64,000 bases of DNA from Cruorifilaria tuberocauda. Taxonomy: Eukaryota > Nematoda > Chromadorea > Rhabditida > Onchocercidae. Location of the stretch: contig JABVXU010000219.1 in assembly GCA_013365365.1 (NCBI GenBank), positions 1 through 64,000 of the forward strand, in the 5' to 3' direction. Within the stretch, counting starts at the first letter, position 1, and each line of letters begins with the position of its first letter. The translations under genes were made by a program, and so were the position numbers. Positions 50,601 to 63,737 of the stretch are shown here, in pieces. The notes under the pieces are model-generated. The model ran no database searches and had not been told where the DNA came from. It was given only the letters and a program-made list of their open reading frames with translations.

Positions 50601-53600
50601 GCTTACGATCTTAAAGTATCCATTTTTCATTGTTTTTGTTTTATCTCTCTAATTTTTAAAAGTATGAATTGTAGTTTTTGGAAATAAAAATGTGGGTGAA
50701 GAAATAGTGATAAGTGATAAGTGATAAGCGAATGGTTAAATTTTGTTATCTTTGAAATAAAACGAGTGAAATTTTAAATGTTTTATAAAAGAAAATACTA
50801 AATACTAAATTCAGTTTGCTTTAAAAATTCACATTAATTTGATTAATTGGAAGTAAAATTTTAAATTGCACATTTTCAGGCTTCTAATTAGTTGATTAAT
50901 TGATTTCTTGTAAAATGACCTGAAATGATTGATTTGCTTAAAGGGTTTCCTGAATAGCTTGGATAGAGTGCATTATTTCGTTGATCATATGGCTTTCGCG
51001 ATGAAATTACCTGGACCATCGTTTCGCTGTGAATTCAACGATGATGGTATCCTATTACTGCATTATTACTCGTCACGTACCGGATTTCCAGGAATTGTCA
51101 AAGGTAACGCCAAATTTGAATAAACGTCATTTACGTGTATGCCAATATTCCCATATTTCAATCGATTACGTTTACTATTTTTAGAATGAAAATTGAATTC
51201 CATCCAATTCCGCTTACTTGAAAGATTTTTCACATTTCGGTTAAACGTAATTTACGTGTATGCCAATATACTCATATTTCAATCGATTACGTTCACTATT
51301 TTTAGAATGAAAATTGAATTCCATCCAATTCCGCTTACTTGAAAGATTTTTCACATTTCAGTTAAACGTAATTTACGTGTTATAACTTTCAACAAAATAT
51401 TCCTTCTGCATTCTCAGGAATGCGGAAAATTCCCTTTCCGTTTTTCTTTTACTTTGCATTTAGAATATTTTGCAGAAAAGTATTATTGGTGGATAAAACT
51501 TTTTACTTGACGAATTGATATGATGATATGCACTGATAATATAATGATAAAAAGAGTAATTAAACGATGAATTATGAATTTGAAAAGTTTTATGAATTTG
51601 GAAGTAATAAAATCTTTAGTTGAATTTTTTTTTAATCTGGCAATTATTACAAATATTTCAAATCATCAATACTTGAAAACTTTACTTTATCATTAATACA
51701 AGTGCTATCACTACTTTATTACTCTACTTTAGTATCATCATTACTTTAATACTTTATCATCAATACTTTAGATTATCAGCACTTTAAGGTATTGTTTGCG
51801 AAGTATCAAGAATAATATTTGGAATTGAAATTGGAATGACAATTGAAAGTCGTCTTCGAGAGCATATTAGCTCAATCAGCAAAGAACACATCATATTTTC
51901 AATCATTCAGGTTTTCTCAATCGTTTTTCAGTTTTTCCTTTTTTTTTTATTATTGCATTAAAATAAGTGTAAAATGAATTTTAGAAATTGTAAATGAGAG
52001 ATTATTTTGCTGAAAATTCATGAAATACTTAAATATAAACTTTTTTAGGAATTTAAAATCCGATATGAATTTTGATGTCACTTAAATATAAAATATAATA
52101 AAGTAAAATTTATCACTTCTAATTAAAGGTAAAATTTATTTCAGAAAGGTGATGTTAAACGAAGTTTGAATTGCATGAATCGTTCATTGCCCAACTTTTT
52201 ACAGAATGTAAAGCCAAATGTGAATTTTGCTATCATTTTAATGAAATTTAATTTAATAAAAAAAATCATTTATATCTATTATCATTTGTATTAATTATCC
52301 TTTATATCAGTTATCGCTTATATCATTTTTATCAGTTATCATTTTTATCAATTATCATTTATATCAATTATTGAAATAATCTAAAAATGAAAATTAAGGA
52401 AGAATGTGGTTTATCACTAAATGAATTTGCAATGATTTTTCCATATCATATTTGTTTTAATCGAGAATTTCGAATATTACATCATGGTATGCTTTTCAAA
52501 AGTTTTTAAATTCCACTGATACTAATTCTTCCATTGATAATCATTCGTAATTAAATATTATATGAAATTTTTCTAAATAAAAATTTCTTCTTGCTACTAT
52601 TTTCAGGTATTCTTATTAAAAAATATGTACAGGTAAAATGTGGTGTAACTTTACTTACTGATATTGCACAATTAATCTATCCAAATGTAAGTTAAAGTTT
52701 TAATAGACTTTAGGTATTTTTATCAAAAAAACATGCATAGGTAAAAGATAATGTAACTTTACTTACTGATATTGCACAATTAATTTATCCAAATGTAGGT
52801 GAAATTAAGTAAGTGAAATTTTCAACAGGCAAAAAAAATCTTCAAACATTTTAATTCATAAAAAAAAACAATTATTTTCGGTACATTAGTAGGTGATATA
52901 CGATAACATAATTATTATTACGTAATTAATAATTAATTAATACAGAATTACCTAACGATTAACGTAATGAAATAATTAAGAGATTATATTTCAGGTACCA
53001 TTTATTTATGAATCCTTATTAGCTTTTCCAAACAGTATATTCGTGTTAACATTGAATGGTACCACTGATAATGATAATGAAATTTGCCCAAAAACAATCG
53101 TACTAAAAGGTTTTTTAATTTTTGGAAATAGATTTAAAGAAAAAAATTAATCACTTAATTAAAGAAGAATTAATCATCTGACTTAATTGTCTAGGAAAAA
53201 AAACAAAAGAATTGAAATGATTATGATCAATTAAAGCTAAACCTTAAATTAAATTAAATTGAAGTTTAAACTAAATTAAGGCTTAAATTGAATAAATTAA
53301 ATAATAGGCTCAATTACAATGCTATCAAATGGAAATTTTATTTATATGTGCTCATTGGATGTATCCGAGATTATCCATCTTAATCAGCGGGGATTGTATA
53401 TCAGTGATATGCAACTTTATGATGCAACTCGATATATTGTTATGATTAATCAATTAAGGCTTTATCAAAATGAAGAAACGTTTGTTTACTTTATATTATT
53501 ATCAATATTATCAGTAATTTTTATCACTATTATCAGTTATTATTGTTTAATTATTATCAATAATTTTATATTTTATCTTATTGGTGATAATTTTGCTATA

Positions 53601-56600
53601 TCTTTTTATTTGCACTTAGATAAATTTCAAATTTTACTGGTAATGAAACAGCTTAACTTAGCTCAAATATTTCCATTTTGTAAGCTTCGATCAGCTAAAG
53701 TTAAAATGATAAATAAAATGATAGAATTGATAAGATGAAAAGACGAGGTTAAAATGATGAATTGATAAAATGAATTGAAATGAGAAAAATATGATAAAAA
53801 GAATTAAAATAATTTTCTGATTATCAGTTTATCGATTTTATTGATTAGCTTTTATCAATCAGTTTGCTTTCGTATTATATGCACCAATTTAGAATTCATA
53901 ATAACTGATAAGCAATGATATAATATCAAAATAAATATCAAAAACATTTAGAAAACTGTTGATTAGCAAATTATGAAATGAATTAGAGGAAATTGCAAGA
54001 TATCAACAATTAATTGATAATGCATTTTCATAAATTTCATAGTGATCTTTCAGGTTCAAAGTTCAAAGTTGCGAAATAAGAATCAAAATGATGATATTTG
54101 CAATAGTTCGAAATAGAATTACAAAACATTTCCCTATGCTTATTCTTACTTATTCTTGCTAACTTACTCTAATAATACAATTTGATTAATCAATACTATA
54201 CTTAGTCCAATTGATAACTTCAATTTTACAAATATTCCTACTATATCCTTCTTTATAATAACTTTTATATCAGCAACCATTATATTATTTGAGTGATAGG
54301 AGAAAAGATTGTGGCAGTCTTTAATATGCTTGAAAAAAAGTATTCACTGATATTTTTCGTGATAAATCTAAAAAGATAACTGATAAGCGATACGCTGATA
54401 TTTTTACTGTTTATGAAGTGATAAGTGATTGGATGATACTTTTACTCTTTATGAACTGATAAGCGATTGGATGATACTTTTACTGTTTATGAAGTGATAA
54501 GTGATTGGATGATACTTTCACTGTTTATGAAGTGATAAGTGATTGGATGATACTTTTACTGTTTATGAAGTGATAAGTGATTGGATGATACTTTTACTCT
54601 TTATGAACTGATAAGTGATCCGCTGATATTTTTACTGTTTATGAAGTGATAAGTGATTTTTGCAGTGAGAAGCTGGAAGAGGAAAAAAATAATTTGGAAC
54701 AATTAACCAAAGAATTAGCAATCAAAAAGAATAAATCAGAAAATCTTCTCTATGAATTATTACCACCACTTGCTGCCAGAATTCTTCGTACCGGCCAAAC
54801 ATATCAAGCATGTAAAAGTTATCCTCATATTTTTAATAATTAATCTCACTTAAGTTATTCTTTACTTTGATAAATTTCATTAGCAATTATTCAAGTTCAA
54901 AGTTCAAATTTGAAATAAGAATAAAAAAGCGGAAATGAACAACCCCCTAATAAATGCAAAATAGCATAATAGAAAAAAGAAGTATTAAGCATGATATTAT
55001 GCTTAATGAGATAATAAGCAATTAATAATCTTAGCTATTAATTCGATATTTTGTACTATTGATTACCTCTAATCTTCTCATTTCTCAGCTAACCAATTAG
55101 ATTGAACCAATTAGATTAAAATCAATACTTGTAAACAAGTAATCAGTTATATCTACTTTTTTTGCTAATAAGTTACTTTTAATTAGAAAGTTAATAAGTT
55201 ACCGACAATCATACAAAATACCGAATCAATACTATAATATAAGTCACTTTTAATTAAAAAGTTAATGAGCAGTTAATAAGTTACCTATAATCCTAGAAAA
55301 TACCGAATTAATACTATAATATCTAATTCTTCTACTCTAATTTGAATTGGTTCAATTAATCTTTATACTGTTTTCTTTATTTATTCAGATTTGTTAAAAA
55401 CTTTTCTCCTGTCAAAAAATTTTTGTTTGAATATTTTTTTTATTTTATTATAATTTTATTTATTTCTTATAATTAATACTTATTTTGGTTGTTAAAAATT
55501 CAAATTTTAGAATGTTAATGAAGTGATAAGAATAGAAAGATTGATTTATTGAGATTAATTAAGTAAATTAATTTCAGGTGAACATTCAGAAGCAACCCTC
55601 CTCTTTTCTGATATTGTAACATTTACAAAAATTTGCTCTGGATGTGTACCGTACGATGTTTTTAATATGTTAAATGATTTATATGGCAAATTTGATCGTG
55701 TTGCTAAAATTGTAAGCTTTCTTTTTTTCAAATCTTTACTTATTTGTTGATGGTTTATTTATTTATTTATTTACTTGTATACAATTTGCCTATCTATTTA
55801 TTTATTTATTCGCTTACGGTTTATTTATTTATTTGTTTGCCATGGTTTGTTTATTTATTCATTTATTTGTACCATTCGTTAAATTTGGATATTGAAGTAA
55901 TTTTCAAAACTTGCAACTTTTTATTCATTTACTTTTTAAAAGGTTTTTTTTTTTGTAACTTTGCAATTTACAATTAATTTTTAAAAATCTTTAATGTAAA
56001 ATTAACCTTATTTTTCAGTTTATGCATATCATTTGTTCAATAAGTTATTTTAATTTCATTTCAGAATGATGTTTATAAAGTTGAAACTATCGGTGATGCT
56101 TACGTGGTCTCAAGTGGTGTTCCAACTCAATGCATCGATCATTCCGAGCGTATTTTAAATATGGCAATTGGTATGCAAATGGAAGTAAAATCGGTAAAAC
56201 GTCCCGGAACTGATATACCACTTGAGATTCGTATTGGTGTTCATACTGGACCGGTATTTGCCGGAATAGTAGGACTTAAAATGCCTCGGTTGGTAATTTT
56301 TCAAAAAAATGCAATACTATTTTACTTATCTTACGGGATAATTAATTAGATGTAAAATTACAATGAAATTTTTAAAGTATTGAATACCGGAAAATCTTTT
56401 TCACATCGGTATCTTTCAGGTATTGCTTATTTGGTAAAACGGTTTTAGTAACTCGTGAATTAGAATCAAACTGTATACCAAGACGAATTCATGTTAGCGA
56501 AACAGCTAAAAAGCATGTCTTCATTAGAATTTAATTTTAATTATTGTATATTTTTTTTTGAAGCTTAAATTGCATATAATTTCATTAATGACCTATTTGC

Positions 56601-57029
56601 TATGCTAATTTAATTTAGTAAATTTAATAATTTAGCTATATTTCCAGTTCGGCATTACAAACAAATAATTTGTTTGAGTTTGTTGATAGAGGAATTGTTG
56701 AAACTGAAGATATTGGTCAAATGCGCACTTATTTCTTGGAAAAAAATGGTCGTAAAACTGTTTGGGAAATTTGCGCTTATACTAAACGTTTGTTTCAATC
56801 GATCTTTGCATTAAATCATAGTAAAAAAAAATAAAATCATACCTTATCTCATCTTTCATTGAATCTAATCAATATAATTCCAGAACCAGGACAATCTACT
56901 GATGGATATTTTGAATTGTACGAAGTAGAAGAGATTTCATTTAAGAGAGAAACTCCATGTAAAGTATGCTTAAAAGATGTATTTGTCTGTAGCAAGAACA
57001 AAAAGTATGATTTTAGTATGAAAGTATGA
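47609..57029 (+). CDS. Atypical soluble guanylate cyclase with haem (H-NOX) domain, first exon missing
   Basis: It makes cGMP under control of a haem gas sensor; worm relatives (GCY-31 to GCY-37) sense oxygen. Sixteen exons (first 47609-47682, last 56884-57029) phase through for about 654 residues. The H-NOX domain starts GYFHECFREMVTEKYGKDVW and has the proximal His in LDRVHYFVDHMAF and the Y-x-S-x-R set in HYYSSRTG. Next come the HNOBA region (FPYHICFNREFRIL, RGLYISDMQLYDATRYIVM) and a coiled linker (EKLEEEKNNLEQL). The catalytic domain reads CEHSEATLLFSDIVTFT, VYKVETIGDAYVVSSGVP, RIGVHTGPVFAGIVG and MPRYCLFG. Both metal-binding Asp residues are present, but GKTVLVTRELES replaces the usual Asn/Arg stretch. 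The exon ending at 56512 needs a GC donor. Either gcy-31 or gcy-36 could be the orthologue; I cannot choose. Confidence 0.9.
48712..49335. repeat. 26-base minisatellite, about 24 units
   Basis: Units of the form TTTCTTACTGTA(T/C)ACTTCTACCT(G/A)TG, a few shortened by two to three bases, fill the first visible intron of the cyclase and stop some 25 bases short of the acceptor at 49361. No unit contains a stop in any forward frame, so all three frames are open for about 600 bases. Confidence 0.95.
51121..51380. repeat. 121-base tandem duplication in a cyclase intron
   Basis: Copies start at about 51121 and 51242, with a partial third from 51362. Each contains TTTACGTGTATGCCAATAT and TCCGCTTACTTGAAAGATTT. 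They begin directly after the exon ending at 51103. Confidence 0.9.
52714..52794 (+). pseudogene. Frameshifted duplicate of a cyclase exon
   Basis: This segment copies the preceding exon (52607-52686), ending in the same ACTTTACTTACTGATATTGC and CCAAATGTA. It retains an upstream TTTAG and a donor-like GTAGGT. It is 81 bases long rather than 80 and runs into TAA about a dozen codons in, so it cannot replace or follow the good copy in frame. The duplication lies only 27 bases downstream. Confidence 0.85.
54365..54657. repeat. 38-base tandem repeat abutting an exon
   Basis: About seven units of TGAAGTGATAAGTGATTGGA followed by TGATACTTTTACTGTTTA, with variants. The last unit runs into the polypyrimidine/acceptor TTTTTGCAG of the cyclase exon that starts at 54666. 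Confidence 0.88.
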
Positions 57030-58638
57030 TTTAGTATGATAGTATGAAAGTTAAAAAGTATTAAAGTATGATTTAGTATGATTTTAAAAGTATTTGTTAT
57101 AGTAAAAACAAAAATGCAAGCCTTATATTAAGTCAAATGATAATTTATTCCTTATCAACTGAATAAATGCGAGAATATCAAGTGATAATTTAATTGTCAG
57201 TAAAGATCTTGCGTGAAATCATTCCAGATAACGATCATGAAAACGGAAAAGGAAAAAATGGAGCAGAAACTTTCTCAATTATCTTCCGCATTTCGATCAG
57301 TTACGACGGTTAACTTTCACAGATCTAACATGTGTACGATCATTTGACATCATGGATAGTTTTCCAAGTTGGATTACATAGAGATTAAGCATGATTCAGA
57401 TTTCAGAACTCTGAAAAGATCAAAGAGATGACAATGAAATTTTTTTTTGATCAAATACCATTGTCCTATCTTTATATGATACTAAAACTACGATATATCG
57501 ATTTCGCTTAACTTATCGTTTTAAGCTCTGATCCTTGTAAACTGTTGATCATATATATCATTATATATTGACAACCTATCGCACCTTAACAATTAAAATC
57601 AAAAGTTGGAAAAAATCTTTCCTAGAATGATAACGATTTATCAGTTATTCATTACTCTCCAATACCTTACACAAGATCTTTTGCAAAAATAAGTCACACT
57701 AGACTGTAATCGGTATTTCTGAAGGAAAAATTTTTTTAGTTAAAATTCTTATCAAAGGAAATTTCGTTAAATACGTATCGGTAATAATATAAATTTTATT
57801 AGATCAAAATGCAAAAAATATATGGCTACCAGTTAAAAAAATTTGTTCCTGATCATGACAATACCAAAATATATATATATATATATATGTATACATATAT
57901 ATCAAAATTTTGAAAATGGAGAACTTGGATCAAAATCATAATGAATTTAAAAAGACAAATATAATTCGGAAAGTAATCAATCTAAAAGAATTTTAATATT
58001 TACAAAACCAAAACCGAATTTTAAAGCAGTTCCATTCAAAAGATTTTTAATAATTGTTTTTTTGGATTTATAAATTATAATTCATAAATTAAGCACACGA
58101 TACAAGAAATGAAGAAATGATAAATATAAGAGCATAAATATTACAAAAATAATGCACAATAGGACATTTTTATGACATAATTAGATAAATGCATAACAAT
58201 ATTTGACAAATGCTTTCTCTTTTGAAATAATTTTTAAAATCTCTAAATCATATTTTATAAGTAAAATCATTGGAAATGGTGAAAAAATTTGTAACTGAAA
58301 AGTAAAAATAAAATAACCGTTGCGGACTAACAAATGCAATCCATAAAAATATCACTCTAAGAGTAGTACCACGTATCAAAAATTTTGATAAAATGTAAAA
58401 AATTTTCGAAAAATATGAATAATGGATATTTATAACTATGTCCCAAACAATTCAGCACTGAATTTTCTCGCTGCCATTAAGGAAACTTTAGAATTTACAC
58501 ATTCCTAGAAAAGTGTTTTTAGGAATTCATAGTTATGATAGTTTCTAATAAAAAATTTTCCTTTTCAATTCGTAACATTTCAATTTTCCAATTAAAAACA
58601 AAAAAAAAGATTGTAGGACCTCCATGAACTAGAATGTT
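57030..58638. other. Convergent intergenic region, cyclase / Bfr1-like gene
   Basis: 1.6 kb of AT-rich DNA with an (AT)n microsatellite at 57867-57905. It should hold both 3' UTRs. A possible last exon of the Bfr1-like gene on the minus strand (about 58468 down to 58355) is discussed in that entry; otherwise nothing seen. Confidence 0.5.
57867..57905. repeat. AT microsatellite
   Basis: Alternating AT with an interrupting GTATAC. Confidence 0.9.
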
Positions 58639-61600
58639 TTAGTGAGTAGAATTTTTACTTACAAAGCTTTCATCAGAAACTGACAATGTTTCTATTGGCA
58701 ATTCCTGTTTTTGGCTACAAGTACCTATTGCAGAAAACTGAGGTCTCTCTTCTACTGAAGTTAAAAGATCAAAAGAAGGACTGGAATGAAAATTGAAGAT
58801 GCTTCCGTGATCCGACGTGTCTGTTGAATCATTCCGAATTGAGTCTATCGTATGCTCACTTTCACTGAGTGTAGGTAACTGTCGATAATCACTCTCTTCC
58901 CAAATAATAACACTGCAAATAAATTTTACTAGACATTATGCAGGTATTGGTATATATAGTTTAACTTTTCTTTTAATTATAAGATGAATTCAAATTAAAC
59001 TAATTCTCCAATAATGATGACCATGATAAATAGTATCATCTATTCTGGACTAATCAACGGACCACTTAGAATTGTATTATAAAATTATAAATGGCTTCAT
59101 AAAAACTTTGTGAAATTGGTAAAATAAAAAGCCCATTTCTATAACCTACTTTGCTGTATCGGTTGATAATATAGTGATACGAAACAGCGATATGAACGAA
59201 CAATATGAATACACTATCAAATCTTAATAGAAATTTAATAGGGTATTTATCGATTACTCTAATATCATTTATATCAAAGGAGTTTACCATGTATCAAAAG
59301 CAGAAACACTTACTTTGTCTGTTCTTGATATTGCTTTAGTAATGCGCGTACCATATTCAATGTGTGTTCAATTTCGCGATAAGTTTGAGGTATTGGTATC
59401 TCAGTTTCTTTAAAGAAACACAACATTTGCATTGGGTGGCTTATTTTCTGCAAAAATAAATTAAATTAAATTAAACTGCAAAGGAAAATATCCAAAATTA
59501 ACTTGAAATAAAAAAAAAATGTTTTAAGTTAAAAAGCCATTAATTGTAAGGATGATAATTGATCAACTCTAACAACACTAATTAATTCTACTTTTTGAAA
59601 AAAGTGAATCCAAATTAAACAAAAGCTGGGACTTTTCCAACTATTATGTATGGCGCAATGTATCTGACTTATTTGATCAAAACGTAGAAAATACCCGGCA
59701 TGGCTTCTTCGAAGATTTCTTGTAGCTTTTTTTCCGCAAAACATTAACAAAAGATGTTTCTTTATCCAACTCTTGCTCAGATGCGGTAGGGATTGGCAAT
59801 GAGACTTGCGTTTTTAATACGGAAAAAGATGGCGGATATTCCTCAGCTGAATCTGAAAAAATGTTCCCATACAAAACTGATATGTTTTAAAAGACAGAAT
59901 TCTCCAGGACTAAAAATTTCCTAGGAGGAAGTTTAGGATGAGAATTAGAATAAGACGGAAAGAGTAAAACATCGAAGTATACGTCAAATGAAACGAAGAA
60001 AAAGTGATTGTATCGGAATAACACGAACCTTCACTCCCGTCAATTGGCATTTGTTTGCATACTTTATCTGTTATATTAGAAGCTGATGATGAATATTCTA
60101 CGAACATCTGTGATTGCAATGAAGTTAGATACTCGATCAATCTTTTACATGCCATTTTCTGTTCATAAAATGGTTCCAATGTTTCTTCGTTCACAAAATC
60201 ACTAACTAAATTGTGAGAGATATGAAATAGTTGAGTTGAACTGGTACAAAATCTCTTGCAATTTCAACGAAATATGTTAAGGAAAAAAAACGTACAACAT
60301 AGATGGCGATGAGTAGACGGGTAAGTCGATGGATATGGATAATTAGAACAAATTGCGGAAGAACACTGCATGTCTTTTTTATTCTTATTTGACCAGTTAA
60401 TATAATCCGTTCGCTTCTTGTTATAACTTTCCACAAGGTTCTTTTTTTTAGCATGTAAATCACATAAACTATCCTTAAGTTGTGAGAATTCCCGTCTTTG
60501 CTGTCTAATTTGTCGATCGATATTATCAAGCTGATTTGTTATTTCACGAATTGATTTGAGCACATTCTAAAATGTTTTCTTCTCATTATTATTTTATAAA
60601 AATTCGATAGCAAATATGAAATAAATCTTGTTAATGTATAATTGCTTGCGAAACTAAAAAAATGAAATGAAAATAGAGGCATGGAAAAAGTCAAGAGAGA
60701 GGGAAGCATTTTTCTGAATTAGCTCCACAAACTGTTAAATCAATATATAATCAAAATTCACTGAGAATCCACAACATTAAGTAATAAACTAATCTATGTA
60801 CACCTTCCTCTTCCTGTTGTAACTATCCACTGACTCCAATTGTTTTTCATCGAAAGAGAAAGTCGCCTGAAGGGCTGAGAAGCATAATAAACTTCACAAT
60901 GTTAAGAGTTAGTGAAAGTTCCGATAAAGAGATGGAATGTGTATTAGCAACATACACTACGCCGTTCATTGATTCCGCATAATTGCAGCTGTATAACCCG
61001 TTTCTCGTCCATAACAGTATTATACTTCCTGAAAAACGAGTTTCGTAGTCCAATTAACAAGTATTAACAAGTAAATACTAAATCCATAAAGTGAAAAAAA
61101 GAAGCATTTTTGATGAAATTAAAATTGTAAATTGACGAATATAACATAAAATTATCGACTATATGTCAACAGGATAATTAGTTAGACATCGAGATCTCAT
61201 GTCATGGATGATCTTCCATAGTTCCTATATTTGTAATTTGGTTTACAAATGATGTACCTAGTGCTATCGCGCTATTATAATTTATAATTTAATATTATAA
61301 TTTTTTTTTCCGCATTGGTAATAGTAATACTCCAGTATTCATTTTATCCTCCTATATCTATTTATCGTTGCTAATTTGATATTCATAAGTCGAAGATTTA
61401 CATTACTGAAATGCTTTATATTTGTTGAATGACAAATTTCCGTTTTCCACAAAAGTCCACCCGATTATTTCTTTCTTAAACTTCCCTGAATTTTTCTGCC
61501 AGGAAAACTCAAGACACGAGACAAACGATGTTTTTAAAAACTCTGATACAAATTGAATATCGAACCGATAGTTTTAATTTTCATTAATTTGGCATTAAAT

Positions 61601-62770
61601 CAATAAAATGACCAGATAAACTTACGTTAGTTTAGCCCGGTTTCGTTTTAATTTGTCGATTTCCTTGATTAGTGCCTTCTCAGTACGACTAGAAGTGAAC
61701 TTCGTTTGAGAGTATGCAGTTTCCAATTCTTCTAAACGTGTTGTTAATTTACTTTCATCCTTGTAGACCAGATCATTTTCTATATCGGATAATAATGAAT
61801 CCTGAAAATCTTTATGATTAATTACGTACAATGAAATTTCATACATAGAATTGCTTATTTTCCAGCAATGACTTATTTCTTCAAAATAGGATTTTCCTTC
61901 GCACGAAACGATGATAACAACGTCCACCTTATTCAAAAGAAATATTAACTTTTGAAGCACAAATCTTCAAGTTTAGCTTGGTTAAGTTAAACTTCTTCCT
62001 GCGGAGTACAACTATAATTTTGCCACTCGAAAGTTATTCGGAATTTTCATTATTAATATTAATATATCTTTGTAGGATAAATACCAAACTTTCGAGATTC
62101 AAGAAAGGAAGAGTTTCGCAAAATAAGGTAATCGCTAACTTTTTCTGCGAGCAGTTTTTTGATTTCAATAATTTCAATTTTCATTTCATCAGCCTCGAGC
62201 TTCAATTGTTCTCTTCTTTTGCGAGGTTCGTACTTACTTTGTTTTAATATATTCAAAGTCCCAACAGTACTGTTCCTTCCGATGATTATATCAATCTACA
62301 AATAGAGGCAAACATTTTTTTAGAAATATAAAAAACGTGATCAAAAAATTACTCCGCAATCCAGTTCAAAGAGACTTTAAAATATTAAAGCAACATGAAA
62401 TTAAATCTTCATAACCGGTTCACAGTTACTGAAAAGAGAGCTTAATAAGATCTATTACAATCATTCAGAATTATTGCTTTTTTGTTACTTATGCAAAATG
62501 ATCGGCAAAGTCCTCATGAAATATATTTACTGGATTGAAAGGTTACTATAAAAAACCTAAAAGAATCAGCTATAACCTGGACATTATAAAAACCGAAATA
62601 TGTAAATGGAAGAGTAAAAATATAACCTTCCCAGCGGTTTCGCTAATACTCTGATTATATTCACGTAATGCTTGTTGAAAAGCTTGTCTATCTGGTACTG
62701 TTGGTCTTAGGCTTGTTGTCGCTGTAATAACTGTCTCTGTAATAGGACATGTTGTGTCTTTTTCTCCCAT
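58639..62770 (-). CDS. Bfr1-like (nuclear segregation protein family) coiled-coil protein
   Basis: In yeast Bfr1 associates with polysomes and mRNP complexes at the ER. Minus-strand exons: 62770-62627 (RPTVPDRQAFQQALREYN), 62295-62140 (RKRREQLKLEADEMKIEI), 61801-61626 (KLTTRLEELETAYSQTKF, ALIKEIDKLKRNRAKL), then near 61031-60958, 60875-60803, 60567 (QLKDSLCDLHAKKKNLVESY), 60207 (EPFYEQKMACKRLIEYLTSL), 59855, 59452 (KISHPMQMLCFFKETEIPIP) and 58917. The order P-D-x-x-A-F, the KRNR motif, the Y-x4-C-x-x-LI-x-YL block and the final FF..T.IPIP block follow the Bfr1 family. The last exon reaches TAA at 58639 if read through; a GTAAGT after DESF could instead splice to one more exon. The ATG was preferred to an upstream TTG in the same frame; an acceptor (TTGTTTCAG) precedes it. 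Confidence 0.7.
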
Positions 62771-63151
62771 ATACAATCACTATCGATAGTGAAGGATTCT
62801 GAAACAAATTGACAACATTTTACAATTTCATACATATAAACAATAAAATAAGTGTCGTAGAGGATAAATAAAAAACTTAATATGCCAACTCTAAAATAAA
62901 TCTAAAACAAACATTAGTAGTCCAAAATTTAATGCAAGATAAACATTATCTACACCAAATTAATATAAATATATTAATGAGGATAGATAAATCAAGTTTG
63001 TTAATCAATAAACAAATAAATGTCATATTTACATTTGAAAAAATCTGAGTATATCTTGAGAGTTCAAGAAAATGAATGTATAGAGAGAACATTAATAGTT
63101 AGAATGTGAAATATTCATTGAAGTAAGCATATCATCTGGGAATTTTTTTAA

Positions 63152-63520
63152 ACCATCATTGCCTTGGAATTGAAGAGTTTACCTGGGAAACCGGAAAGAT
63201 CGGAAAGAGATATTCAGTTATAGCATGATTTAGATCATATATCCTCTTCATACAAGAATAATATGAAAAGGTGATACTTGAATATGAGTTGAAAAAGATA
63301 TGGAGAATTATGCTCTTAAACCTTGCGGGAAACAGAAAGTATATTTATTCGGCAATCTGTCTAAACCATCACGTAGCCTTGGAATTGAAGAGTTTACCCG
63401 GAAAACCATGATTTAGATCATATATCCTCGTCATACAAGAATAATATGAAAAGGTGAATACTTGAACATAAGAGAAGAGAGAAGAGAGATATGGAGAATT
63501 AATTATGCCCTTACACTTTA
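63152..63520. repeat. Diverged direct repeat pair
   Basis: Both copies contain CCTTGGAATTGAAGAGTTTA, GATTTAGATCATATATCCTC, CATACAAGAATAATATGAAA and GATATGGAGAATTA in that order, with a ~40-base deletion in the second copy. Confidence 0.88.
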
Positions 63521-63682
63521 TAAGGAAATAGCATTTCCTTTTCAGACACACACATATATTATAAACTAAACTACTCATACTTGAACAAACAACCGAGGAA
63601 ATATAATTGAAACAAAGAAATTGAAATTTGATGACGCGTAGTAAACTATCGTCATCACTTCTCTTTCACTTAATTGAATTCC

Positions 63683-63737
63683 TCCCTCTCTCCCTCTCTC
63701 CCTCTCTCTCTCTCCTTCTCTCTCTCTCTCTCTCCCT
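63683..63737. repeat. CT microsatellite
   Basis: (CT)n and CCCTCT runs with few interruptions. Confidence 0.95.
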
